DNA from: Oasisia sp. SBJ-2009
Lineage: Eukaryota > Annelida > Polychaeta > Sabellida > Siboglinidae
Assembly (NCBI GenBank): GCA_964017155.1
Contig: OZ024856.1
Coordinates: 45,836,110 to 45,900,109, forward strand
Length of the DNA: 64,000 nt
Direction of reading: 5' to 3'
Under the pieces are notes generated by a model. That model was not told the DNA's origin. It ran no database searches and worked only from the letters and a program-made list of their open reading frames with translations. Below, piece by piece: positions 22,620 through 32,377 of this stretch. The position numbers and the translations under genes are program-made. Positions within the stretch are counted from its first letter, which is position 1. Every line of letters begins with the position of its first letter.

Positions 22620-24068
22620 ACACCTCACACTGTCACCAAACAGTGCTTATTACTGAAGAAGACACTGGACAGTTTTTGTCCACCCTGGCTCTGGCAGTAA
22701 CCACTGACCACATCTTTCATTTGCTCAGAGCCAGAGGATAGAGTAGCACCTGACAGTGACCATAGGTCAATATCCCTTTTCTTCTTTAGTCAGCCTCCAG
22801 GCTGGCACCAGGCTATTCTGACCTCCAGTCTGTCTTTCATGTGGACCTGTCAAATTTCCTCACACGATCCTAGCACTTGTTAACATCGTCTCGTTTTTGG
22901 GAGGGGGGGGGGGGCAACATAGGCATTTTATTATGGACCTCCTCGCATAACGTAACAACAACAACATATTATGGCCTTTACCTCTGTGGATACAGGTTTC
23001 TGAGTCATTTGTCACTGTCAGTTTGATGCAGTTAGCAATAACAAGACTACGTAGCACTGTCTGTTGTATTTATGATCTTGATGGCTATAAAGTAGATGAC
23101 TCAATATATGATTTGCTTTTCTCTTACCTGATGCCAGCATGGAGGGTATATTTGGACACGCTGCCCAGCAGCAATGACGGTAATTAGCATAATGTATAGA
23201 GTAGTGGGCGCTGCTAGTATTTATAGTGGACCAGGCTAGGCTAGGGTTAGAACAGTAGACACGGTAATAAACATTCTGACAAGTTGTTTGTATTGATATA
23301 TTTAATATAGTATTAAACAAGTAATACCATTATATTACCTATAGTAATATATCATGGAAATAAAAAGTATTTGAAATACTTTACATTGTATTTGTATTTA
23401 AATACTTGTGCATTAACAGTATTTGTAATTGTATTTGAATCCTCAGGTGTATTTGTATTTAAAAAAAGTCAATGTATTTGACCCCATGTCTGACTGGTGT
23501 CACATAGAGTTCTGTCATATGTTAAGTGGACGCCTCACACTGTCATTGTTGAAAGTGTCTACAATCTATTATATATAACAACAGAACGTTGTTTTTAGTA
23601 TATCTGGCAGAGTGCGCATGCATTCACATTTCACAAAAATACATCCCTACTTCGACAACAAGACGTTTTGCTTCACTAAGTTTTCCCATGCGAGGAAACT
23701 TCGTCTGTTTCGGTTTTTCCCACTGGGAATGGCATACAAATGTGCCACACCATTTTATGGCATTCACACCAGACGTACGAATATGGGGCTTCACACCTGA
23801 CATACCATTGTAGGGCATTCACACCTGACATACCATTGTAGGGCATTCACACCTGACATACCATTTTATGGCATTCATACCTAACGTACCAGTGTAGGGC
23901 ATTCACACCTGATGTACCAACGTTGGGCATTCACACCAGTAGTATCGTTGTAGGGCTTTCACATATGCCCTACCATCATATGGCATTCATACCTGTTGTA
24001 TCGTATTTATATAAACGGTACGATTGTAGAGCATTCACACATTCCATACCTTTGTATACATATGTATT

Positions 24069-24111
<43 letters not shown>

Positions 24112-24170
24112 ATAAACTATATATGCGGGAACGAATCAAGAAGTGTCTTGCCAAACCATATAGCTTTAAG
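22620..24170 (+). repeat. Segmental-duplication tail block T, copy 2
   Basis: A paralogue of 8300-9545. It has the same GACACTGGACA...TTTGTCCACC start, the G-run at 22,901-22,914, and the 28-bp minisatellite at 23,755-24,030. The (AT)n at 24,070-24,110 is followed by GGGAACGAATCAAGAAGTG. It carries a 205-bp insertion at 23,130-23,334 that the other copies lack. Confidence 0.75.
23130..23334. mobile_element. 205-bp insertion with TTACCT duplication
   Basis: Flanked by TTACCT at 23,124-23,129 and 23,335-23,340. The paralogous positions near 8757 and 42,231 have a single TTACCT with no insert, so this is a genuine filled site. No terminal inverted repeats or poly-A are evident; it could be a short interspersed element or a decayed MITE. 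Confidence 0.6.
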
Positions 24171-25440
24171 CACTTATGGTATAAATATGAACTATGTACG
24201 TCAATTTAGGAAGCGAGGAAATCCCCCCGTAGCGGGTGGTATCAGAACAGTTTTGGAGCGTTTTTCATGTCGTTCAGAGCTGCGGCCTGCGCTGTTCATA
24301 ATTTATGCGTTCAGGCGCCATTAACGTTGCGTGGCATTTGCAACGGCCAACGTGCGCGCCATGTAATCTGTGCTATCCTCATGTTATGATTATCAGTTAA
24401 ATAGTAGAAAGTTATTATTAAATATGTGTTGCATCAATAATCAAGTTTAAGAAAAACACGAAATTTCAAAACAGTTAAATTTACGGCATCAGGGCAGGTC
24501 ATCACGATTACTTGTGATTGCGTGTGCGACCTACTTCCATTTTAATCAATGCAGGAAAACATTATTAATCTGATCAATCCACATCTAAAACAGTTGTTTT
24601 TTTAGTAAATCGTGTAAACAGAACTTAATACATGTATATTATATGTGTGTCAATATTACTATTTTATTATAGAAAGTAAAGGCAGTTAATATTTCCACTT
24701 TAATATACACCACCAAATACCTGTAATTCACATTTTACCATTCAGTACCATTTTGTGTGGTATTTTATGTGAACTATTTTCGTTATTTCAATTTCATGTA
24801 GACACTCGGGAAGTGTGGTCGTGAAGAATATGGATAAGTTACAATATCAACGTTAAGTTATATACAGCTAAGTTTAATATTACATGTGTTAGTTAAAAAC
24901 CCATTTCCTGTTTAATTTTTTTATCATAGAGTTAAGTGCTGTAATTAAATTTTCTGTAATGTTGTATGTAGTATTGACTGTAATGTATTGATTTGTAGGC
25001 ATTGCTCCTGACAAGGGTCGATTCATCAGCAACTTGGAGAGGTTCCCCATGGACTAAAACAGAGAAATTGTGAACTTCAATGCATATCGCATGGACTTAT
25101 GCACAATACCTATATAGTGAAACCTGTGTGAATGTCAATGATGGCAATGCTCGCATGGGTCAAATTTCTCAAGAACTGACAACATTCGCAGTCGCTTCAC
25201 ATTCGTTGCTCAGCTCGAATTTATTTGCAATAACAGTGTATACACTGGAAGAACATTGCAGTATGGTCTTGGGAATTGTAGATACTGCTACTACAATGTT
25301 TCCATTCTTCAATAAATGGCAGAACTGTGACATCAGCAGAAATTGATGGCGTGACTGGTTTATACATAGTCTACACCTGTTGCTCAGCTGGAAGTTACGT
25401 GCAGTGAAATGTACTCATCAAAAAAGTTAATGTAAATGCA
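24171..25440. other. No gene seen
   Basis: AT-rich sequence. The longest frame (25,080-25,346, 88 codons) has no domain or compositional support. Confidence 0.4.
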
Positions 25441-25471
25441 GTGGGCCAAATATAGAAAAACATAGGAATGT

Positions 25472-25807
25472 AGGTCAACTGTGAAGGTCATGTCAAGGTC
25501 ACCAAATAAATCGCATGTCAAAGGGTTTATCAAGATTTATGGTGAATTTATGAATTAATTATTCATTAAATTCCTGTATATAGGTCAGATGTGAAATATA
25601 GGTCAAATAATTAGGTCAAGTTCTAATAACCTCTTAACGTGTTCATAAAGTTGCTATATTGACAGTTTTGATATATAAATGTTAACAAGGGTCATTTCCT
25701 AAACAATGTCACCTAAATTATACCATTAATAGGAATTTATACCATACTGTGTCAAATCTAGGTCATATATAAAATCTAGGTCAACTTTGAAGGTCAAATC
25801 AAGGTCC
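25472..25807 (+). promoter_or_regulatory. Cluster of AGGTCA half-sites
   Basis: AGGTCA occurs at 25,472, 25,485, 25,496, 25,582, 25,600, 25,613, 25,760, 25,778 and 25,791, with AGGTCC at 25,802, all on the + strand. Spacings are DR7 then DR5 at both ends (25,472-25,501 and 25,778-25,807), plus a DR7 at 25,600. AGGTCA is the nuclear-receptor half-site and DR5 is the classical retinoic-acid-receptor spacing. The two ends are also similar in their flanks, so a diverged duplication explains part of the pattern. Confidence 0.4.
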
Positions 25808-26260
25808 AAAAAAAATTACATTTCCTAAAGGGTTGACCCATTTTGGGTTTCACATGCATAAGTTAAATGGTTCCAATGTTATTACTGGTTTCCAACCTAT
25901 TTTGTGCAGTCATTTTGCAGCCTCTGCACAAGAAATGGAACAAAATCCTATAGACAGAAATGCAGCAATTTTAAGGTTTAAAAATTGAATTTCTCCGTAA
26001 ATATTGAAGATTTCAAAAAAATTCTAAAAGTTTTATTAACTACATACTAGTATCTAGCACATGGCACCATTTAAATGATGATATAACATATTCTAATTTT
26101 TTGTTGATATACCAACATGATTATATGCCAATCCACGGATGAGTTAGATGTATTTTAACACATTATCAGACAATGGCATGTTAGCTGGTTTGAGTATAAG
26201 TACAAATTGGAGGAAAGCAGCCAAGTATCAAATTAAATGATCTGGTGATTGGAGACTTAC

Positions 26261-26449
26261 CGACAACTTTAGTGGTGTTAGAGGCACGCCCATAAGCCTG
26301 GCCATATCACTGATATAAAAATAAACTGGATTGCGGGTCAAGCGTCTCCGAGTGAAGCCACCGGATGTAGAAGCGTCGCCATTGAACCAATCCCAAAACA
26401 AAGGCACATGTGATCCACTCCTTCGGTGAGCTTGTGCTGCGGCATGCAT
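26261..26449 (-). CDS. Possible coding exon, unidentified
   Basis: On the - strand an open frame of about 63 codons runs from the ATG at 26,449 (MHAAAQAHRRSGSHVPLF...) and is open further upstream. It meets a consensus splice donor TCG|GTAAGT at 26,261/26,260. The peptide is compositionally protein-like (WDWFNGDASTSGG, YFYISDMARLMGVP) but I recognise no family. No acceptor or neighbouring exon is evident. Confidence 0.25.
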
Positions 26450-27740
26450 GCCCAGTTCAGCCAGTTCAGCGTGTATGTTTTGTTTTTGAGAATCGTCAAA
26501 TCATCCGTATAATTATACCGGGCCCTCATGTACAGCATATATATGCATCAACAGACAATCAGCCGGCAGTGGAAATTCGTTCCATTTGTAAATACAAATC
26601 AGCTATATCTAGATCTATAGTACACACAAAGAAGCATGTTGATAATGGATACCATAGCCTAGGGTAAGCAGAAAAATAACGACCCCAAAATACAAATTCA
26701 ACGGGCAATAAACACATTACCCAGCTTCCCTCTACTTTGTCAGTTCTTCTGCCAACACTTGATGTTCCAACACTTGGTGTATAATCATGATAACTGACAG
26801 TTGAAAGAATTAGAACAATTCATGTAGTAAATAATACCACTCAGATTTCCGCTTCTTTCTTGTAACTTTAAGTTACTTTTTATTATTACATGTAAAACGA
26901 ACATTCCCAGAGATTTATTTATTATTTCAACTTTTATTGTATTGTAAAGATAAATAATTCTGAATTCAGTGCTTTAATATAAAAAGAGATATAACAGTCA
27001 TAATTTACTCATGTTACAACACTAGGTCCCACGAATCCTCTCTAAAATGACTAGATTATTGTCTCAAGATGATATATGCCTGTTAGATTCACTAACTTCA
27101 CCTGATGTTGTTTCAGACAACAGCAACATCTGTCGAAAAGTGTTCACATCAGAAGTATATGAAATGAAGTGACAAAGCTACCAAAAATCGCACACATTCA
27201 CAACAACAATTGTCACGTCCTGTGACACACCAGAACGGAGAACATCAAGTCACGTGATCAAACATCCACATTTGGACTTTCGAGAAAGAGAAAATGTGAT
27301 TGTCGCTCGAGGAACAATAATTTATTTTCGTATTTGAAGACACCAACTCATTCAAGGATATTCCAGTGTGACTAAAATATTCTCTGACTGATGAATCACC
27401 TTGATGTGTTATTGTATCTATAAAACATTCTTCTCAGAGTTCAGTTTAGTGCTGTGTGTGCGCACTGACATTTGTGGGAAAATATATAATTGTGATGGTC
27501 GTGGAAACGTTTTACAAAAGATGGTGTCTTAAAGTCTGCATTTCAGCATTAACATTGGTGAGAAACTTCAGATGTGATGCATTTGGTTTACACACCTTGT
27601 TGAGTATTGTCCAGTCAAGTACTAGAGCTCACTTGGTTGTGACACAACGCCATATGTAGAAGAACTTTGAAGACACAAGTGTGCATCCACCCAGTGGTGC
27701 AAACCTAAAGGTGTGGTGAATGGAAACAGGTGTTTTCAAT

Positions 27741-28841
27741 ATGGCTGAAAATATGAGCACTAGTACTACTAAGAAATTATTTGAATGCGACACTTGTGGT
27801 AAGCGTTTTTCACGCAATAATGGCTTAATGCAACATGTCCGCCTCCATACTGGTGAAAAACCATACAAATGTGATACCTGTGGTGCACAATTCTCACTAA
27901 ATAGTCATTTAAAGACACATATCCGTATCCACACTGGGGAAAAACCATACAAATGTGATACCTGTGGTGCACAATTCTCTCAAAATAGTGGTTTGAAGTA
28001 CCATGTCCGTATCCACACTGAGGAAAAACCATACAAATGTGATACCTGTGGTGCACAATTCTCACAAAATAGTGGTTTGAAGAGACATGTCCGTATCCAC
28101 TCTGGGGATAAACCATACAAATGTGATACCTGTGGTGCACAATTCTCACAAAATAGTGGTTTGAAGTACCATGTCCGTATCCACACTGGGGATAAACCAT
28201 ACAAATGTGACACCTGTGGTGCACAGTTCTCAGGATATGGTAGTTTTAAGTACCATGTCGGTATCCACAATGGAGATAAACCATACAAATGTGATACCTG
28301 TGGTGCACAATTCACGTACGGTAGTACTTTTAAGAGACATATCCGCATCCACACTGGTGATAAACCATACAAATGTGACACCTGTGGTGCACAATTCTCA
28401 CGATATTGTCATTTGAAGAAACATATCCAAATCCACACTGGTGAGAAACCATACAAATGTGATACCTGTGGTGCACAATTCTCACACAGTAGTAATTTGA
28501 AGGTACATATCCGCATCCACACTGGGGACAAACCATACAAATGTGACACCTGTGGTGCACAATTCTCACAAAGCAGTGGTTTGAAGCACCATATCCTTAT
28601 CCACACTGGAGATAAACCATACAAATGTGATCTCTGTGGTGCCCATTTCTCACGCCGTGGTAGTTTGAAGTCCCATGTCCGTATCCACAGTGGGGATAAA
28701 CCATACAAATGTGACACTTGTGGTGCACAATTCTCACACATCGTCATGGACGTTGGGTGTAGTCTCAAGCCTGACGTAAATATAGCACAGATACAGGGGG
28801 CTTTCATCCAGGGAGAATATTTTATTATCTATACGCCCTGA
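27741..28841 (+). CDS. C2H2 zinc-finger protein ZNF-C (truncated, fused to flank)
   Basis: The ORF has 366 codons from the conserved MAENMS start, and the frame has another Met seven codons earlier. Eleven complete C2H2 fingers are followed by the first half of a twelfth, CDTCGAQFSH. Then the frame runs into IVMDVGCSLKPDVN..., a translation of the 3'-flank sequence that in A, B and D lies several hundred bases after the fingers. A deletion with short homology (ACA) therefore removed the rest of the array. Fingers 3, 4 and 5 are nearly identical (QNSGLK), a recent three-finger expansion. Fingers 6-11 are close to D fingers 5-10. Predicted nuclear DNA binding, and still expressible as a shorter protein. 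Confidence 0.75.
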   Translation: MAENMSTSTTKKLFECDTCGKRFSRNNGLMQHVRLHTGEKPYKCDTCGAQFSLNSHLKTHIRIHTGEKPYKCDTCGAQFSQNSGLKYHVRIHTEEKPYKCDTCGAQFSQNSGLKRHVRIHSGDKPYKCDTCGAQFSQNSGLKYHVRIHTGDKPYKCDTCGAQFSGYGSFKYHVGIHNGDKPYKCDTCGAQFTYGSTFKRHIRIHTGDKPYKCDTCGAQFSRYCHLKKHIQIHTGEKPYKCDTCGAQFSHSSNLKVHIRIHTGDKPYKCDTCGAQFSQSSGLKHHILIHTGDKPYKCDLCGAHFSRRGSLKSHVRIHSGDKPYKCDTCGAQFSHIVMDVGCSLKPDVNIAQIQGAFIQGEYFIIYTP

Positions 28842-28880
28842 CTATTACCAGAGCTGCTCTGGCAATAAGCGCGAAAAATC

Positions 28881-29080
28881 CTTATTGCCAGAGCAGAACT
28901 GGATTGATGGTGATGTGCATGCGCGTCCGGTTGGCGATATTTTTTAGCGAACACATGTCGACGTAGTAATTATTTCAGATACATATGATATGACGCCCTA
29001 ATATCGTTTTTGACTGATTTACGCGATCTTGGAGGGGAAACTGCGATAAGATCGATCCGCAGAGCTGCTCTGGCAATAAG
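28881..29080. mobile_element. 200-bp MITE-like element E, copy 1
   Basis: Bounded by perfect 16-bp inverted repeats, CTTATTGCCAGAGCAG on the left and its complement ending GGCAATAAG on the right. The interior contains GTGCATGCGCGTCCGGTTGG. An extra right end lies just before it (28,852-28,870) and a partial copy follows (29,081-29,148). Other copies lie at 41,473-41,666 and 41,769-41,964. No coding capacity. Confidence 0.7.
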
Positions 29081-29149
29081 GGCGGTGGTGTGCAAGCGTG
29101 TCCGGTTGGCGATATTATTTAGCGAACACGTCGACATAATAATTATTAA

Positions 29150-29266
29150 GTGCGCATGCATTCACATTTCTCATTCACACATCATAGAGCATTCATACCT
29201 ATTGTATCGTTGTATGGCTTTTACATAAACTACGATTGCAGAGCATTCACACATTCCCTACATGTG

Positions 29267-29352
<86 letters not shown>

Positions 29353-29400
29353 CCCCCGGGACCGAATCAAGAGGTGTCATGCCAAACCGTATAGCTTAAT
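29150..29400 (+). repeat. Tail block T, copy 3 (partial) with (AT)n
   Basis: Starts TGCGCATGCATTCACATTTC, has only about three 28-bp units, then (AT)n at 29,270-29,349, then the phrase GGGACCGAATCAAGAGGTG. Confidence 0.75.
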
Positions 29401-29454
29401 CAAGCAAGATTGTTCGTTGTATATTGCGATATTTATTATAAATCGCAATATAAA

Positions 29455-29700
29455 GGGGACACACCGTACAAGTGTGACACATGTGGTGCACAATTCTCAC
29501 GCCGTGGTACCTTGTCCAAGTCCAGTGTCCGTATCCACACGGGTTAAATTAGGCAGATATGATATGTGTGGTACATAATTCTCAAAACGTGGTACTGTGA
29601 AGAATCATTTCCCTTTCCGCACTGGTCAAAAACCCTATAAATGTTAAACATGTGGTGCACAAACCCTCACAAAGTGGCTGTTTTAAGTCTGTATTCATAT
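29455..29700 (+). pseudogene. Zinc-finger remnant (fifth ZNF copy)
   Basis: About three finger units are recognisable (TGTGACACATGTGGTGCACA, CACGCCGTGGTACC, then a CCTATAAATGTTAAACATG unit). Stops and indels break every frame. The same remnant occurs at 40,917-41,390, preceded by the same AATATAAAGGGGACA phrase, so it was duplicated after it decayed. Its 3' flank resumes at 30,604 beyond the Kolobok-like insertion. Confidence 0.75.
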
Positions 29701-29760
29701 TACTTTTTTGCATTCTTCGAAACTGCGGCAGTGTCTCCATTAGGAAATATCGGTCCTTAA

Positions 29761-30603
29761 AGGACAAAAAAGGCTACGGTTTCGTGTCATACACCTAATA
29801 GAGTTTATACAAAGTAACAATTTCCACATATACTCAATTTTTTAACGTCAGCGGTTTACTCAGAATGTGACTTTAAAGTCTAAAATTCCACGATGGTCTA
29901 GACGCCGCCATAGGTGAAGGGTTAACTTGGCTTAGCCATTCAGCGCGCGGCATTCTATATGCCGGTCAGCTTCCTGCGACGTCGTTAAGGGTCAACAACT
30001 TCGAGTCTTCGACAGTTCGTTCAGTTGGCGTGACATCTAGCAGCTGCTTATAGATGTATATCTAAATCTGTGGTTAAATCTATGGTAAACTTGAGTAATT
30101 ATGCCTTAGTGTTCGGCATACGGTTGCAATTATAGTTGAAACAACCGGTAGTATTGAAACAATGGATTCACATTGGTGACTTGCGGCCGTACTGTTTGAA
30201 ATCCCTCCAGTCCAAGTACAGTTCACTTTGCTCGGTCCATTTTGAGGAGAAATGCTTTGATGTAGACATGTATCATCAGTTGATGGGATGATTTCAGCGA
30301 TAACAATAATAAACAACTTTATATTTACCGTCATCAGCATGTTACGCGCGTTGCCGAGTTGCAGCCATTTCATGACAACAGCCAAACCTCATGCAGGGAA
30401 TCTACGTGGAGAGCGGCTCGATCACCGTCGTGACGTCATTCTTCGTCTAAGATGGGGTAGCGCATAGTATTTGGATGGCTGGGTGTTAAAAAATATTGTT
30501 CTGGTAAACCGCTGGCGTTAAAAAATTGAGTATATGTGGAAATGGTTACTTTATATTAACTCTATTAGGTGTATGCCACGAAACAGTTAACTTTGTTTGT
30601 CCT
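29761..30603 (+). mobile_element. Kolobok-like DNA transposon with THAP remnant
   Basis: 843 bp flanked by TTAA at 29,757-29,760 and 30,604-30,607. The ends are imperfect inverted repeats of about 115 bp (left AGGACAAAAAAGG, right ...TTTGTTTGTCCT; both contain the CACATATACTCAATTTTTTAA region). The flanks join into the continuous 3' flank of a zinc-finger copy (compare 8170-8215), confirming insertion. TTAA target duplication and an N-terminal THAP domain are features of the Kolobok superfamily. The DDE part is missing, so it is an internally deleted, non-autonomous copy. Confidence 0.8.
30101..30291 (+). pseudogene. THAP-domain fragment of a Kolobok-like transposase
   Basis: The N-terminus MP-stop-CSAYGCNYS is visible from 30,101, with TAG at 30,107. 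A frame change follows, then QWIHIGDLRPYC and SKYSSLCSVHFEEKCF to about 30,270. That gives the C2CH pattern of a THAP zinc finger (CSAYGC, W, LCS-HF). THAP domains bind transposon ends or promoters. The stop, the frameshift and the loss of everything after position 30,295 make it non-coding. Confidence 0.7.
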
Positions 30604-31250
30604 TTAACCTTACTTCGCAAGGTTACTACTTCATAAACCAGTCCTGAGACCAGACATCGTCATGGACGTTGGATATGGTATAAGGCGTAGATATAGGCCA
30701 TATACAGGGCGCTTTCATGCAGGTAGAATGTTTTTTCTATATTATAACCCTATATGTCCTGTCCTATATGTGATGTGGTAACAGTAACTTACAAATATGA
30801 TTAACCAAATGACTAATATAATTCATCATTGTTTTTACTTTATTATGTAATTTTAATGCTCTGTCTCATATGATGAAAGTTGTTAAAAGTAAATACTGTG
30901 AACATGCAAAATTATTATGTTTGACATATTTGTTGGTGAAGTTTGGCAAACTTAGCCGAATAGTACTGGCAAAGCACAATCGGAAATATCTTTTTGATAT
31001 GTTATCAGGGTTATAAGTGGGTAATAAAACACATTTGTAATTAAATGTATGCATAGAATAATACCAAATAATTGTGTTAAATTGATAGAAAATTGCATAC
31101 ATTACAACGCATAAACAATTATCAAAGTACCGTTAAGCAGACCAAATTAAAACAGTGTTTTCCCATGGTTACTACAGGAAATATGAAAACTAATTCTAAT
31201 TTGTATTATTATTTGGAACAATAAAATGATTATTTCAGTATATTGGCTAT
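30604..31250 (+). repeat. 3' flank of the fifth ZNF copy, then AT-rich sequence
   Basis: Positions 30,608-30,740 match the zinc-finger 3' flank (GCAAGGTTACTACTTCATAA, then CATCGTCATGGACGTTGG). The rest matches 22,030-22,450 loosely. No gene seen. Confidence 0.6.
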
Positions 31251-31254
31251 AGTT

Positions 31255-31345
31255 TAGCACACACACACACACGCACGCACGTACGTATGTATGTATGCAT
31301 GTATGTATGTATGTATATATCTATATATACGTACGCATATAGAGA
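31255..31345. repeat. Mixed ACAC/ACGC/GTAT microsatellite
   Basis: Short tracts of (CA)n, (ACGC)n, (GTAT)n and (TA)n in succession. Confidence 0.9.
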
Positions 31346-31424
31346 GTGTGTATTTCACACAAATACATTCATACTTTGGCAAAACTTCCTCTCCTGTTTT
31401 CAACAACGGCTTTCAACTTTAAGG

Positions 31425-31840
31425 CAATTCAGACATGCCCTACCAGTTTAGGGCATTCAAGCCTGCCATATTGTTCTACAGCATTCACAAATGCCCTACA
31501 ATTGTAGCGCATTAACACCTGCGTTACCAGTGTAGGGTAGTCACATAAGCCATACCATTGTTGGGAATTCCCCACATCTCCTAGCTTCATAAGGCCTTCA
31601 CACCTGATGCACCATAGGGCAATCATGTATGCCCTACCTTTATGGGGCATTCACACGTGTCATACAATTCTAGGACATTCATACATGCTGTAACATTGTA
31701 GGGTATTCACATCTACTCCACCATTGTAGAACATTCACATATGCCCCACCACTTTAGCACATTCACATCTACCCTACCACTGTAGGGCATTCACACATGT
31801 TGTGTCATATTTGAACATTCATACGTGCCTTACCAATATC
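31425..31840 (+). repeat. 28-bp minisatellite, diverged array
   Basis: About fourteen units related to GGGCATTCACACCTGCC plus TACCATTGTA, the same minisatellite found in the T blocks, here more diverged and without the rest of T. There are no unique spacers, so it is not CRISPR-like. Confidence 0.8.
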
Positions 31841-32377
31841 TCATTCCACGCAGTTTCTTCCATATTCTGCATTCCTTTTGACAGCCTTCGTTAATTCTCT
31901 GCACGTGACCTCTATTTCTCAGTCAGTGTCTATGTTTACGTGACAGTTTCTCCTCAATTCATTGGTTCTTTCTTCTTTCTGTCATCGCTGATCTATTCTT
32001 TGGATGTCTTTGTTTTCCGCTAACTGTGGCTTCTCATGTCTTTGTAACCAGCATTTCCTGCACGGGGTGTGGGGGGGGGGGGCTGACCCGGAGAGGGTTG
32101 TTGAGGGAGGGATTTGAAGCTCACGTAAAACCTCCACGTGCATTGCCAACATAAATGAATGCGATATGTGAAAAATATCTATGTATCTTTAATATATATA
32201 TATATACACGTGTACATCCAAAACTATTTCAATAAAATACAGTTGTGCAGCCAGATGGAGGTTATAGGGGCCATACCTTTCCAATCCCGGAAAATTGGAT
32301 AGTATGGAACTAAGGACCAATAAATGGTTGCCCGATTCAAACAGTGACATAATACAGTGTATTATAGTGATGCTTGT
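31841..32377. other. No gene seen
   Basis: Contains a G-run at 32,069-32,082 and a short (TA)n. It ends in the left target-site duplication (32,361-32,377) of the retrotransposon that follows. Confidence 0.4.

Noticed and set aside
25080..25346. 88-codon ORF
   Set aside because: No homology recognised, no splice or start support, and chance frames of this length are expected in the window.
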